Assembly: GCA_903873135.1 (NCBI GenBank)
Contig: CAIQNH010000089.1
Span: 1 to 49,953, forward strand
DNA from: an uncultured Actinomycetes bacterium
Lineage (GTDB): Bacteria; Actinomycetota; Acidimicrobiia; Acidimicrobiales; Microtrichaceae
Length of the DNA stretch: 49,953 nt
Direction: 5' to 3'
A program made the position numbers and the translations under genes. Positions 41,051 to 49,953 of this stretch are shown piece by piece; the stretch's first letter is position 1; each line of letters starts with the position of its first letter. The notes under the pieces are model-generated. The model worked only from the letters and a program-made list of their open reading frames with translations. It did no database searches and had not been told where the DNA came from.

Positions 41051-42116
41051 GACCGGCCCGCCCTGCGGTCGCTCTCGTCCCGGATGTCCCCCACGATGGC
41101 CTCGACCACGTCCTCGAGGGTGACGAGACCACCCAGGCGGGGGCGGCCGTTCGGGAGCGGCTCGTCGGCCTCGACGACCGCCAGGTGACGACGGCGACCC
41201 CGCAGGTCCTCGAGCACGGCGGTGAGGGGCTCGTCCGGCCGGGTCCACACGGGCGGGATGACGACCGTGGCCGGCAGCCTCCGTTCCCGACGGTCGGCGG
41301 GGATCCGCAGCAGGCCCTTCACGTGGACGAACCCGGCGACCTCGCCGGTCGTGCGGTCCACGACCACGACCCGGGAGTGGCCGGATGCTCGCACCACCTC
41401 CTCCACCTCGATCACGGTCGCGTCCCGGTCGACCGTCACGATCCGCCCGAGCGGGACCATGTGCTCGCGCACGGTCCCGCCGAGGTACCCGAGCGCCCCG
41501 GAGAGCAGGAGGTGCTCGGCCGGAGCGAGCCCGCCGCCGGCGACCGACTCGTCGAGCAGCACCCCCAGCTCGGAGGCCGAACGGGCCTCGCTGAGCTCGT
41601 CGGTCGACTCGACCCGGAGCAGCCGTGTCCCCCAGCGCGACAGACGGTCGAGGACCACCACGACGGGTCGGGCCACGAGGACCACCGCCCGCTGGACGGG
41701 GGCCAGCGTCGTGGCCACCCGCTCGGGTGCGGTCAGGGCCACCGACTTGGGCAGCATCTCACCGAAGACCATGTGGAAGAACGCCACCACGAGGAGCGCG
41801 AGACCGACCCCCACGACGCCTGCGATCGCCGGCGGTACGGGCGAGGACTCGACCCACCCCTCGACGACGTGGCCGACCGACGGCTCGACGAGCCAACCCA
41901 GGAGCAGCGACATCACCGTGATGCCCAGCTGGCAGGCCGCCAGCTGGAGGTTCAGGCTGCGCATCTGGGCCAGAGCGCTCCGGGCACCGAAGCGGGACGA
42001 CTCGGCCCACTGCTCCACCGTCGTGCGCCGGGCGGCGAGCAGCGCGAACTCGACGGCCACGAAGAAGGCGTTGGCCGCGAGCAGGGCGACGGCCGCCAGC
42101 AGGAGCGTCCACCAGC

Positions 42117-42120
<4 letters not shown>
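41047..42120 (-). CDS. CNNM/CorC-type membrane protein, short (DUF21 plus CBS)
   Basis: 357 aa. DUF21 transmembrane domain (1-~180: LLAANAFFVAVEFALLAARRTTVEQWAES, LQLAACQLGITVMSLLLGWLVEPSV, FFHMVFGEMLPKSVALTAPE) and a CBS pair (HMVPLGRIVTVDRDATVIEVEEVVRASGHSRVVVVDRTTGEVAGFVHVKGLL; RRRHLAVVEADEP...GGLVTLEDVVEAIVGDI). It ends after the CBS pair, so the C-terminal CorC_HlyC domain seen in its upstream paralogue is absent. The family is linked to Mg2+/metal export. GTGA overlaps on both sides. Confidence 0.92.
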
Positions 42121-43436
<1,316 letters not shown>

Positions 43437-43542
43437 CGTGGGTGCTCAGCCGTCCCCGGCCGGAGTGGTCTCGCCGGACACGGCCGACACTCTATTGACT
43501 CGACTGCGGCCCGGCGGCGGGGTGGCCGACGTGTCCAACTAC

Positions 43543-43555
43543 TTCGATGACCGAA
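43543..43555. promoter_or_regulatory. Candidate operator in the marR promoter
   Basis: TTCG (43543-43546) and CGAA (43552-43555), inverted with a 5-bp spacer, between the expected -35 and -10 positions of marR. The arms are short, so this is tentative. A longer inverted pair, GGACACG (43476-43482) and CGTGTCC (43530-43536), also lies in this spacer. Confidence 0.3.
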
Positions 43556-43563
43556 ACACCACG

Positions 43564-43569
43564 TAGCAT
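43564..43569 (+). promoter_or_regulatory. -10 box, leaderless promoter of marR-ABC operon
   Basis: TAGCAT, 6 nt before the GTG at 43576. Seventeen bases upstream is only a weak -35-like ACTTCG. Confidence 0.5.
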
Positions 43570-43575
43570 CGTCGG

Positions 43576-44046
43576 GTGCCACCGCGACACCAGCGCCGGA
43601 ACGCCGACGCCGTCCGCGCCGCTGCCCGGCTCGCGAAGGTCGCCGGGACCGCGTTGTCCGAGAACGACCTGAGCCTCGCGCAGTACCGGGTGCTCGTGTT
43701 CCTCGACCGGGGCGACCGTCCGGCCTCGCAGGTCGCCCAGCTCCTCGACGTGACGCCCCCCACCGTGACCTCGCTCGTCGACGGCTTGGCCCAACGTGGG
43801 CTCGTCGCCCGCAAGGCCGACCCCGACGATCGCCGCCGGGTGCTCTGCTCCCTGACCGCAGCCGGACGGCGCGCCCTCACACGCGGCGACGCCCTCGTGG
43901 CCGAACGGCTCGGCCGACTCCTGGACCGGCTGACACCGGAGGAGGCCGAGCAGGCGGTGACGGCGCTCTCCTCGCTGAACCGCGCCATGGAGGCCGCGCT
44001 CGACGACCGCTTCGGCCGACCGGACGACGCGAGCCCGCGCCCGTGA
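43576..44046 (+). CDS. MarR-family transcriptional regulator
   Basis: 156 aa winged-helix dimer. LAQYRVLVFLDRGDRPASQVAQLLDVTPPTVTSLVDGLAQRGLVARKADPDDRRRVLCSLTAAGRRALTRGD holds the recognition helix (TPPTVTSLVDGLAQRGLV) and the wing (DPDDRRRVLCSLT). It lies first in the marR-ABC-ABC-ABC operon and its stop overlaps the first transporter start as GTGA, so it very likely regulates the exporter in response to a ligand that the exporter removes. It is also divergent from the CNNM genes. Confidence 0.93.
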   Translation: MPPRHQRRNADAVRAAARLAKVAGTALSENDLSLAQYRVLVFLDRGDRPASQVAQLLDVTPPTVTSLVDGLAQRGLVARKADPDDRRRVLCSLTAAGRRALTRGDALVAERLGRLLDRLTPEEAEQAVTALSSLNRAMEAALDDRFGRPDDASPRP

Positions 44047-45878
44047 CCGACCTGCTCGGTGGCGCCGGCGGTTCCGCGGCGGCCGCGCTCCCACCCGTCC
44101 GGGCCGCCGAGGGACTCCGGCTCGGGTGGATCCGTCGCCTGTGGCCGGTCCTCGGACCGCAGCGGCCCGTCGTCGTCGCGTCGTTCCTGGTCGGCGTCGT
44201 CGCGCTCCTCATCAACGTGGCGGTCCCGACGATCGTCGGCGTCACCATCGACGACGCGATCGCCTCGACCGACGCTCGCCTCGAGCCCTTCCTCGTGGTC
44301 CTCGTCGTGCTGGCCCTCGCCCGCGCGGTCCTGAGCGTCGTCTACCGCTACGGGCTCTACCGCAGCGCCTACCGGGTCGAGGTCGACGTCCGAGGACTGC
44401 TGTTCCGGAACCTGCTCGACCAGTCCTTCAGCTTCTACGACCGGGTGCAGACCGGTCAGCTCGTCAGCCGGGCCCAGTCCGACGTCCGCTCGGTGCAGCT
44501 CTACCTCGCCGTCGCTCCCCTGATCCTGACCGCCCTGCTGTCGTTCGTGCTGGCCGTGGTGGTGATGCTGGCGACCAGCGTCGCGCTCACGATCGCAGCG
44601 GTCGTGGCCCTGCCCGGGGTGTACGTGGTGGGCGTCGCCCTCCGGAACCGACTGTTCCCGCTCAGCTGGATCATCCAGGGGCGGCAGGCCGAGGTCACGA
44701 GCGTGGTCGAGGAGAGCATCGCCGGGGTCCGCGTCGTCCAGGCCTTCGGGGCCGAACCCCGGCAGGTGGGCGCCCTGGCGACGGCGGCGCGACGGCTCCG
44801 CTGGGCCAACGTGGAGCAGGGCTCGGTGCGCGCCCGGCTCGCTCCGCTGCTCGAGAACCTGCCCCGGCTGGGGTCGGTCCTGGTGCTGCTGCTCGGCGGC
44901 TGGCTCGTGATCGAGGGTCGACTCGAGATCGGCGCCATCGTGGCGTTCAACTCCTACATCGTGCTGCTCCAGGTGCCGTTCCGCTTCCTCGGGTTCTTCC
45001 TCATCCTCGGCCAGCGGGCCCGTGCCTCGGCCGAGCGGATCTTCGAGGTCCTCGACGAGGTCCCGACGGTCGCCGACCCACCGCACCCCGTGACGGCGCG
45101 CACCCACCTCGGCCGCCTCGAGGTCGACGACGTGTGGTTCGGCTACGGCGACGGACCGGACCTGCTGCGAGGCGTCAGCCTGGTGGTCGAGCCGGGCGAG
45201 ACCGTGGCCGTCGTCGGGCCCAGCGGGAGCGGCAAGTCCACGCTCGCCCGACTGCTCTGCCGGTTCTACGACCCGCGCTCCGGATCGGTGCGACTCGACG
45301 GGGTCGACCTGAGGCAACTCGCCGTGGCGGACATCCGACGAGCGGTCGCGGTCGTGCCCGACGAGCCCTACCTGTTCTCGGCGACGCTCGGCGAGAACCT
45401 GGCGTTCGGCCGTGGGGACCTGCTCGACCTGCTCGAGGAGGGGACGACGCCGGACGAGGTGCGCGAGGTGGCCGAGGTCGTCGACGCGGCCGGGTTCATC
45501 GAGGCCACCGAGTCCGGCTACGACACGCCGGTCGGCGAGCGGGGAGCCACCCTGTCCGGCGGGCAGCGACAGCGGCTCGCGCTGGGCCGGGCCCTGCTCG
45601 TCGAGCCCGAGGTGCTGGTGCTCGACGACGCGACCAGTGCGATCGACGTGCACGTGGAGGCCCGGATCCACGAGGCCCTGACCCGGGTGCGTGCCGGCCG
45701 CACCACCATCCTCGTGGCCCACCGGCTCTCGACGATCAACCTGGCGACCCGCGTGGTGCTCCTCGACGACGGCGTGGTGGCGGCCACGGGCACCCACGTC
45801 GAACTGCTCGAGCGCTCGCCGCGCTACCGCGAGGTGCTGGCGACCACCCTGGTCGACGACGAGGAACCCGCACCGTGA
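44043..45878 (+). CDS. ABC exporter half-transporter with a degenerate ATP site
   Basis: 611 aa, six transmembrane helices then an ATPase domain. Walker A GPSGSGKS (392-399), signature LSGGQ (504-508), H-loop H560 in VAHRLST. Two departures: the Q-loop glutamine is Asp (VVPDEPYLFS, D440), and the catalytic Glu after Walker B is Asp (VLVLDDATS, D529). These are the features of the inactive-site subunit of heterodimeric exporters such as TM287/288 or BmrCD. The partner is the next gene, overlapping by GTGA. Confidence 0.94.
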   Translation: MTDLLGGAGGSAAAALPPVRAAEGLRLGWIRRLWPVLGPQRPVVVASFLVGVVALLINVAVPTIVGVTIDDAIASTDARLEPFLVVLVVLALARAVLSVVYRYGLYRSAYRVEVDVRGLLFRNLLDQSFSFYDRVQTGQLVSRAQSDVRSVQLYLAVAPLILTALLSFVLAVVVMLATSVALTIAAVVALPGVYVVGVALRNRLFPLSWIIQGRQAEVTSVVEESIAGVRVVQAFGAEPRQVGALATAARRLRWANVEQGSVRARLAPLLENLPRLGSVLVLLLGGWLVIEGRLEIGAIVAFNSYIVLLQVPFRFLGFFLILGQRARASAERIFEVLDEVPTVADPPHPVTARTHLGRLEVDDVWFGYGDGPDLLRGVSLVVEPGETVAVVGPSGSGKSTLARLLCRFYDPRSGSVRLDGVDLRQLAVADIRRAVAVVPDEPYLFSATLGENLAFGRGDLLDLLEEGTTPDEVREVAEVVDAAGFIEATESGYDTPVGERGATLSGGQRQRLALGRALLVEPEVLVLDDATSAIDVHVEARIHEALTRVRAGRTTILVAHRLSTINLATRVVLLDDGVVAATGTHVELLERSPRYREVLATTLVDDEEPAP

Positions 45879-47818
45879 GCATGGGCCCACCCCCGGGGTC
45901 GCCGCTCGGCGGACCGGTCGCGGGCGGGGTCCCGTTCGCCGGGATCCCGCCGGAACTGGCCGAGCGGGCCCGCGGGATCCTCGACCGCGAGCCCGACCAC
46001 GAGGTCGTCACCCCGGCGTTCAGCCACCGTCCCGGCCCGCCCGACCCCTTCACCTTCCGCCGGTTCCTCTGGCCGAGCCGGTGGTGGCTCGTGCTGGCGC
46101 TCCTGCTGGTGGCCGCCGAGACGGCCGCGCTGCTCGCAGGACCGCTGCTCGTCCAGGTCGGCGTGGACCGGGGCATCACCGCCGGCGACTTCCGGGTCGT
46201 CGTGCTGGTGTCCTTGGCCTACCTCGGGGTGATCGCCGCCAACGTGGTGCTCGGATGGGCACGGGGGAACCTGACCGTGCGGATCGGCGAGCGACTCGTC
46301 GAACGACTGCGGGTCCGGGTGTTCACCCACCTCGAGCGACTGTCGCTCGACTACTTCGAGCGGGAGCCTGCGGGCGTGATCACGACCCGGATGACGAGCG
46401 ACGTCGAGAACCTCACCGCCCTGTTCCAGGAGGGACTCGTGCAGATGGCGGTCCAGGGCCTGACGGTCGTGGTGATCGCCGTCCTCGTCCTGTGGCTCGA
46501 CCTGACGATGGGGCTCGTGATCCTGCTCGGCGTGGTGCCGGCGCTCGTGGCGGCGTCGGTCTGGTACCGGCGGGCGTCCAGCCGGAGCTACGACACGGTC
46601 CGGGACCGGGTGGCCCTCGTCTTCGCCGACCTGCAGGAGCACCTCGCGGGCATCCGGACCGTGGCGGCGTTCCAACGGCAGGCCCACAGCCTCCGACGCC
46701 ACGAGCAGCTCTCGGAGGCCTACTACCGCTCCAACCTGGTGACCGCCCGACAGGGGGCGATCTTCGGTTCGATCGGCGAGACGCTCGGGGTGTTCGCCCA
46801 GGTGCTCGTGCTCGGCGTGGGGGGCGCACAGGTGCGGGCGGGCGACCTGAGTCTGGGCCGACTGTTCAGCTTCCTGTTGTTCCTCGGTCTGCTGTTCGCA
46901 CCGGTGCAGCAGCTCGTGCAGCTCGCCACCACCTACCAGCAGGGACGGTCCTCCTCCCGGAAGCTGGCCGAACTCCTCGCCGAGGAACCCGGCGTGACCG
47001 AGGCCCCCGACGCCGTCGCCCTCGCGCCGATCACCGGGCGGCTCGAGCTGCGCGACGTCAGCTTCCGCTACCGGACCGGCACCGACGGCGCGACCGGACC
47101 CCTGGTCCTGGACCACCTCGACCTGGTCGTCGAGGCCGGGGAGACCCTGGCCGTGGTGGGTCCGACCGGGGCCGGCAAGTCGACCGTCGCCAAGCTCCTC
47201 GCCCGCGCCGACGACCCCACGTCGGGCTCCGTCCTCGTCGACGACGTGGACGTGCGGACGGTCACCATCCCGTCGCTGCGGCGCCAGCTCGGGGTGGTGC
47301 CCCAGGAGCCGTTCCTGTTCCACGGCACGGTGCGGGAGAACCTCACCATCGGTCGACCCGAGGCCGACGACGCCGACCTCGACCGGGCGTGCACCGCCGT
47401 CGGGGTGCGCGAGCTCGTCGACCGGCTCCCGGAGCGCTACGACACCCCGGTCCACGAGCGCGGGGTCTCGCTCTCCGCAGGTGAACGTCAGCTCCTCGGA
47501 CTCGCCCGGGCGTTCCTCGCCGAGCCCCGCGTCCTGATCCTCGACGAGGCCACGTCGAACCTCGATCCGCAGTCCGAGCAGCGGGTCGAGTCCGCGCTCG
47601 ACACCCTCCTGGTCGGGCGGACGGCCGTGATCATCGTGCACCGCCTGTCGACCGCCCGGCGGGCTGACCGCATCGCCGTGGTCGATCGGACCACCGCCGG
47701 CGGAGCCGCCCGGGTGGTCGAGCTCGGCACCCACGACGAGCTGGTCGCGCTCGGGGGACGGTACGCAGCGATGTGGTCGACCTGGCAGGCGCACCTGCTC
47801 GGGGAGGACGACGGGTGA
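45875..47818 (+). CDS. ABC exporter half-transporter, catalytic partner
   Basis: 647 aa. A ~60-residue Pro-rich cytoplasmic N-terminus, six transmembrane helices, then an ATPase domain with Walker A GPTGAGKS (429-436), Q477 in VVPQEPFLF, catalytic E558 in VLILDEATSNLD and H589. Its signature is LSAGERQ (533-539), altered from LSGGQ. Pairing with the preceding subunit therefore gives one consensus site (this Walker A/B plus the partner LSGGQ) and one degenerate site. Start GTG at 45875 in a GTGA overlap; ATG 45881 is an alternative. A drug or lipid substrate is inference. Confidence 0.94.
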   Translation: MSMGPPPGSPLGGPVAGGVPFAGIPPELAERARGILDREPDHEVVTPAFSHRPGPPDPFTFRRFLWPSRWWLVLALLLVAAETAALLAGPLLVQVGVDRGITAGDFRVVVLVSLAYLGVIAANVVLGWARGNLTVRIGERLVERLRVRVFTHLERLSLDYFEREPAGVITTRMTSDVENLTALFQEGLVQMAVQGLTVVVIAVLVLWLDLTMGLVILLGVVPALVAASVWYRRASSRSYDTVRDRVALVFADLQEHLAGIRTVAAFQRQAHSLRRHEQLSEAYYRSNLVTARQGAIFGSIGETLGVFAQVLVLGVGGAQVRAGDLSLGRLFSFLLFLGLLFAPVQQLVQLATTYQQGRSSSRKLAELLAEEPGVTEAPDAVALAPITGRLELRDVSFRYRTGTDGATGPLVLDHLDLVVEAGETLAVVGPTGAGKSTVAKLLARADDPTSGSVLVDDVDVRTVTIPSLRRQLGVVPQEPFLFHGTVRENLTIGRPEADDADLDRACTAVGVRELVDRLPERYDTPVHERGVSLSAGERQLLGLARAFLAEPRVLILDEATSNLDPQSEQRVESALDTLLVGRTAVIIVHRLSTARRADRIAVVDRTTAGGAARVVELGTHDELVALGGRYAAMWSTWQAHLLGEDDG

Positions 47819-48648
47819 GCACCGCTCCCGTCCTGAGACTCACCGGCGTGGGGCTGCGCCGCGACGGTCGCGACCTGCTCGACGCCGTCGACTGGACGGT
47901 CCGACCCGGCGAGTCCTGGGTCGTCCTCGGGCCGAACGGGTGCGGCAAGACCTCGCTCGCCCGCATCGCAGCGCTCTACGAACACCCGAGCCGGGGCACC
48001 GTCGAGGTGCTCGGCGCCCGACTGGGACGCACCGACGTGCGGGCGCTGCGTCGACGGGTCGCGCTGGTGTCCTCGGCCATGGCCGACCAGGTCCGGGGTG
48101 ACCTCGACCCGGTCGACGTGGTCGTCACGGCGCTGCACGCCGCGCTCGAGCCGTGGTGGCACACCTACACCGACGCCGACCGCGATCGGGCCCGCGAGGC
48201 GCTCGAGCACCAGCACGTCGGCCACACCGCCGGACGACGGTTCGGCTCGCTCAGCTCCGGCGAGCGCCAGCGCGTCCTCCTGGCGCGGGCCCTGGTGGCC
48301 GGGCCCGACCTGCTGCTCCTCGACGAGCCGGCGGCCGGACTCGACCTGGGCGGTCGGGAAGAGCTGGTGGACCGACTCGAGGCAGTGGTGCGACAGGGTT
48401 CACCGACCGTCGTGCTGGTGACGCACCACGTCGAGGAGATCCCGCCGTCCGCGAGCCACCTGCTCGCGCTCGGCGGTGGACGGGTGCTGGCGGCGGGGCC
48501 CGTCGAGGAGGTGCTGGACGCAGGACTGCTGCGGGCCGCCTTCGACGTGGAGGTCGGTCTCAGCCGCACCGGCGGACGCTGGAGCGTGACCCCGGCCGGC
48601 TCACCCGGACGGCACCTCACCGAGCACGAGGACGGCGGCGGCAGGTAG
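47815..48648 (+). CDS. Stand-alone ABC ATPase
   Basis: 277 aa, no membrane domain and no permease beside it. Walker [14 protein letters not shown], signature [15 protein letters not shown], Walker [14 protein letters not shown]-loop [18 protein letters not shown]. It resembles the YlmA/ModF-like ATPases with a long insertion ([34 protein letters not shown]). GTG start in a GTGA overlap with the exporter subunit. The last 48 bp lie on top of the 3' end of glgX on the other strand. Its partner is unknown. Confidence 0.9.
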   Translation: MSTAPVLRLTGVGLRRDGRDLLDAVDWTVRPGESWVVLGPNGCGKTSLARIAALYEHPSRGTVEVLGARLGRTDVRALRRRVALVSSAMADQVRGDLDPVDVVVTALHAALEPWWHTYTDADRDRAREALEHQHVGHTAGRRFGSLSSGERQRVLLARALVAGPDLLLLDEPAAGLDLGGREELVDRLEAVVRQGSPTVVLVTHHVEEIPPSASHLLALGGGRVLAAGPVEEVLDAGLLRAAFDVEVGLSRTGGRWSVTPAGSPGRHLTEHEDGGGR

Positions 48649-49953
48649 CGCCAGCGCCGCACCCGCCGGGTGACGGACGTCGACGGACCCGGGGTCGGTC
48701 GTGTCGAGGAGCACCTCCCAGGTCCCACCCCACCGCTGCTCCGGGAGGCGGAGTCCGACCTCCGACCACGAGGCGTTGACCGCGACGATCAGCGACCGAC
48801 CCACCACGGGGGCGCGCCGCTTGTCCGTCTCCCCCAGCACGCCGTTCAGCCAGACCACCACGCCGGAGTCACCCTCGCCCCAGTCCTCCGAGGCCATCTC
48901 CCCGCCGTCCGGCCGGAACCACACGACGTCGGGACGACCGGCCTCGTCGACCGGTCCCCCGGTGAGGAACCGTCGCCGGTGGAGGGTCGGCTCCGCGGCC
49001 CGGAGCGCCACGACGCGTCGGGTGAAGGCGAGGAACTCGTCGTCGACCCGCTCCCAGTCCAGCCAGGAGACCTCGTTGTCCTGGGCGTAGGCGTTGTTGT
49101 TCCCCTGCTGGGTGCGCCCGAGCTCGTCGCCGGACAGCAGCATCGGCACCCCCTGGGACAGCAGGAGCGTCGCCACGAGGTTGCGGCGCAGGCGATCCCG
49201 CCGGGCGAGGACCTCGGGGTCCTCCGTCGGACCCTCCACCCCGCAGTTGGTCGACCGGTTGTCGTCGGTGCCGTCACGGTTGTCCTCGCCGTTGGCCAGG
49301 TTGTGCTTCTGCTCGTGGGCGACGAGGTCGGCGAGCGTGAACCCGTCGTGCGCCGTGACGAAGTTGATGCTGGCGTGCGGTCGCCGACCGTCGTGCTCGT
49401 AGAGGTCCGAGGAGCCGGTGAGTCGGGAGGCGAACTCCCCGAGCACCGGTCGACCCAGGCACCACAGGTCGCGGACGCAGTCCCGGTACCGGCCGTTCCA
49501 CTCCGACCAGCCCGGCGGGAAGTTGCCGACCTGGTAGCCGCCCTCCCCCACGTCCCACGGCTCGGCGATCAGCTTCACCCGGCTGATGACCGGATCCTGC
49601 TGGATCAGGTCGAAGAACGCCGACAGCCGGTCGACGTCGTGCAGCTCCCGGGCGAGCGCCGCCGCCAGGTCGAACCGGAAGCCGTCGACGTGCATCTCCT
49701 CCACCCAGTACCGGAGGCTGTCCATGATGAGCTGCAGCACGTGCGGGTGGCGCATGTTCAGGCTGTTGCCCGTCCCCGTGTAGTCCACGTACACCGACTC
49801 GTCGGCGGGATCCAGCCGGTAGTAGGCCCGGTTGTCCAGCCCCTTGAGGCTGAGCACCGGCCCGCCCGAACCGCCCTCCGCGGTGTGGTTGTACACGACG
49901 TCGAGGATCACCTCGATCCCGGCGCGGTGCAGGGTCTGCACCATCACCTTGAA
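48601..49953 (-). CDS. glgX: Glycogen debranching enzyme GlgX, 5' end cut by window
   Basis: About 450 residues are visible; the frame continues beyond the right edge, so the start and N-terminal CBM48 part are missing. GH13_11 motifs: [13 protein letters not shown] (region I), [15 protein letters not shown] (region II, nucleophile Asp), [19 protein letters not shown] (region III, acid/base Glu) and [14 protein letters not shown] (region IV). NEVSWLDW and [19 protein letters not shown] are typical of GlgX/TreX. It hydrolyses alpha-1,6 branches of limit dextrin. Its stop lies inside the end of the convergent ABC ATPase gene. Confidence 0.94.
   Translation of the reverse strand, partial: FKVMVQTLHRAGIEVILDVVYNHTAEGGSGGPVLSLKGLDNRAYYRLDPADESVYVDYTGTGNSLNMRHPHVLQLIMDSLRYWVEEMHVDGFRFDLAAALARELHDVDRLSAFFDLIQQDPVISRVKLIAEPWDVGEGGYQVGNFPPGWSEWNGRYRDCVRDLWCLGRPVLGEFASRLTGSSDLYEHDGRRPHASINFVTAHDGFTLADLVAHEQKHNLANGEDNRDGTDDNRSTNCGVEGPTEDPEVLARRDRLRRNLVATLLLSQGVPMLLSGDELGRTQQGNNNAYAQDNEVSWLDWERVDDEFLAFTRRVVALRAAEPTLHRRRFLTGGPVDEAGRPDVVWFRPDGGEMASEDWGEGDSGVVVWLNGVLGETDKRRAPVVGRSLIVAVNASWSEVGLRLPEQRWGGTWEVLLDTTDPGSVDVRHPAGAALALPAAAVLVLGEVPSG

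Noticed and set aside
44126-47818. A 1,230-codon open frame running through both exporter genes
   Set aside because: Only the part from 45875 is the real second ABC subunit. Upstream it is an Arg/Gly/Pro-rich out-of-frame shadow of subunit 1.

Overview
The window looks like a chromosomal segment of an uncultured or little-studied high-GC actinobacterium, most plausibly of the class Acidimicrobiia. By eye the DNA is about 70% GC, GTG starts are very common, and the markers are actinobacterial: a mycothiol ligase (mshC), a phosphatidylinositol-mannoside lipid block (pgsA, acyltransferase, pimA-like GT4), a coenzyme F420-linked reductase (npdG-like), and the pair DUF948/DUF6167 between rarA and alaS. 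No tRNA, rRNA, CRISPR array, insertion sequence or phage gene was seen. No gene-free stretch exceeds about 140 bp. The class assignment is inference; a 16S or marker-gene tree from the same contig would settle it.

Layout. On the minus strand, read right to left, 34608-117 is a housekeeping superblock: thrS-HIT-membrane protein-pgsA-acyltransferase-pimA-(M48-like)-pdxS-pdxT-yebC-peroxiredoxin-ruvC-ruvA-ruvB-acyl-CoA dehydrogenase-queA-tgt-yajC-secD-secF-relA-(unknown)-hisS-aspS-rarA-DUF948-DUF6167-alaS-ruvX-mltG-aroE-DUF4388. From memory this is the broad gene order of Mycobacterium tuberculosis (thrS down to aroE), but it retains queA-tgt next to yajC-secDF as in many other bacteria. Plus-strand exceptions are a small lipoprotein (15142-15690) and a secreted GH5 endoglycoceramidase-like lipoprotein (34661-36124). 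The right part is a plsC-type acyltransferase, mshC, npdG, a PIG-L deacetylase, an APH-DUF6285 fusion and two CNNM/CorC-type membrane proteins (minus strand, tightly coupled). A divergent marR-ABC-ABC-ABC operon (plus strand) follows, then a 5'-truncated glgX running off the right edge.

How the genes work together. Translation (alaS, aspS, hisS, thrS), tRNA queuosine modification (queA, tgt), Sec export (yajC, secD, secF), Holliday junction processing (ruvABC, ruvX), stringent response (rel), PLP synthesis (pdxST), PI/PIM lipid synthesis and mycothiol synthesis are represented. Most adjacent genes overlap by the tetranucleotide GTGA (13 clear cases), which implies translational coupling. Eleven gene starts carry a TANNNT -10 box only 6-9 nt upstream of the start codon, which indicates leaderless transcripts and also supports the starts chosen here.

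Most worth a second look: the pervasive leaderless pattern; a 22-bp perfect palindrome upstream of pgsA; an M48-like protein that has lost its zinc motif; an unknown protein between hisS and rel with an acyltransferase-like NHX4D motif; a 17-codon ORF bridging yajC and secD; a heterodimeric ABC exporter with one degenerate ATP site under a MarR regulator; the CNNM-APH/DUF6285-PIG-L-F420-mycothiol cluster; and a 48-bp tail-to-tail coding overlap with glgX.
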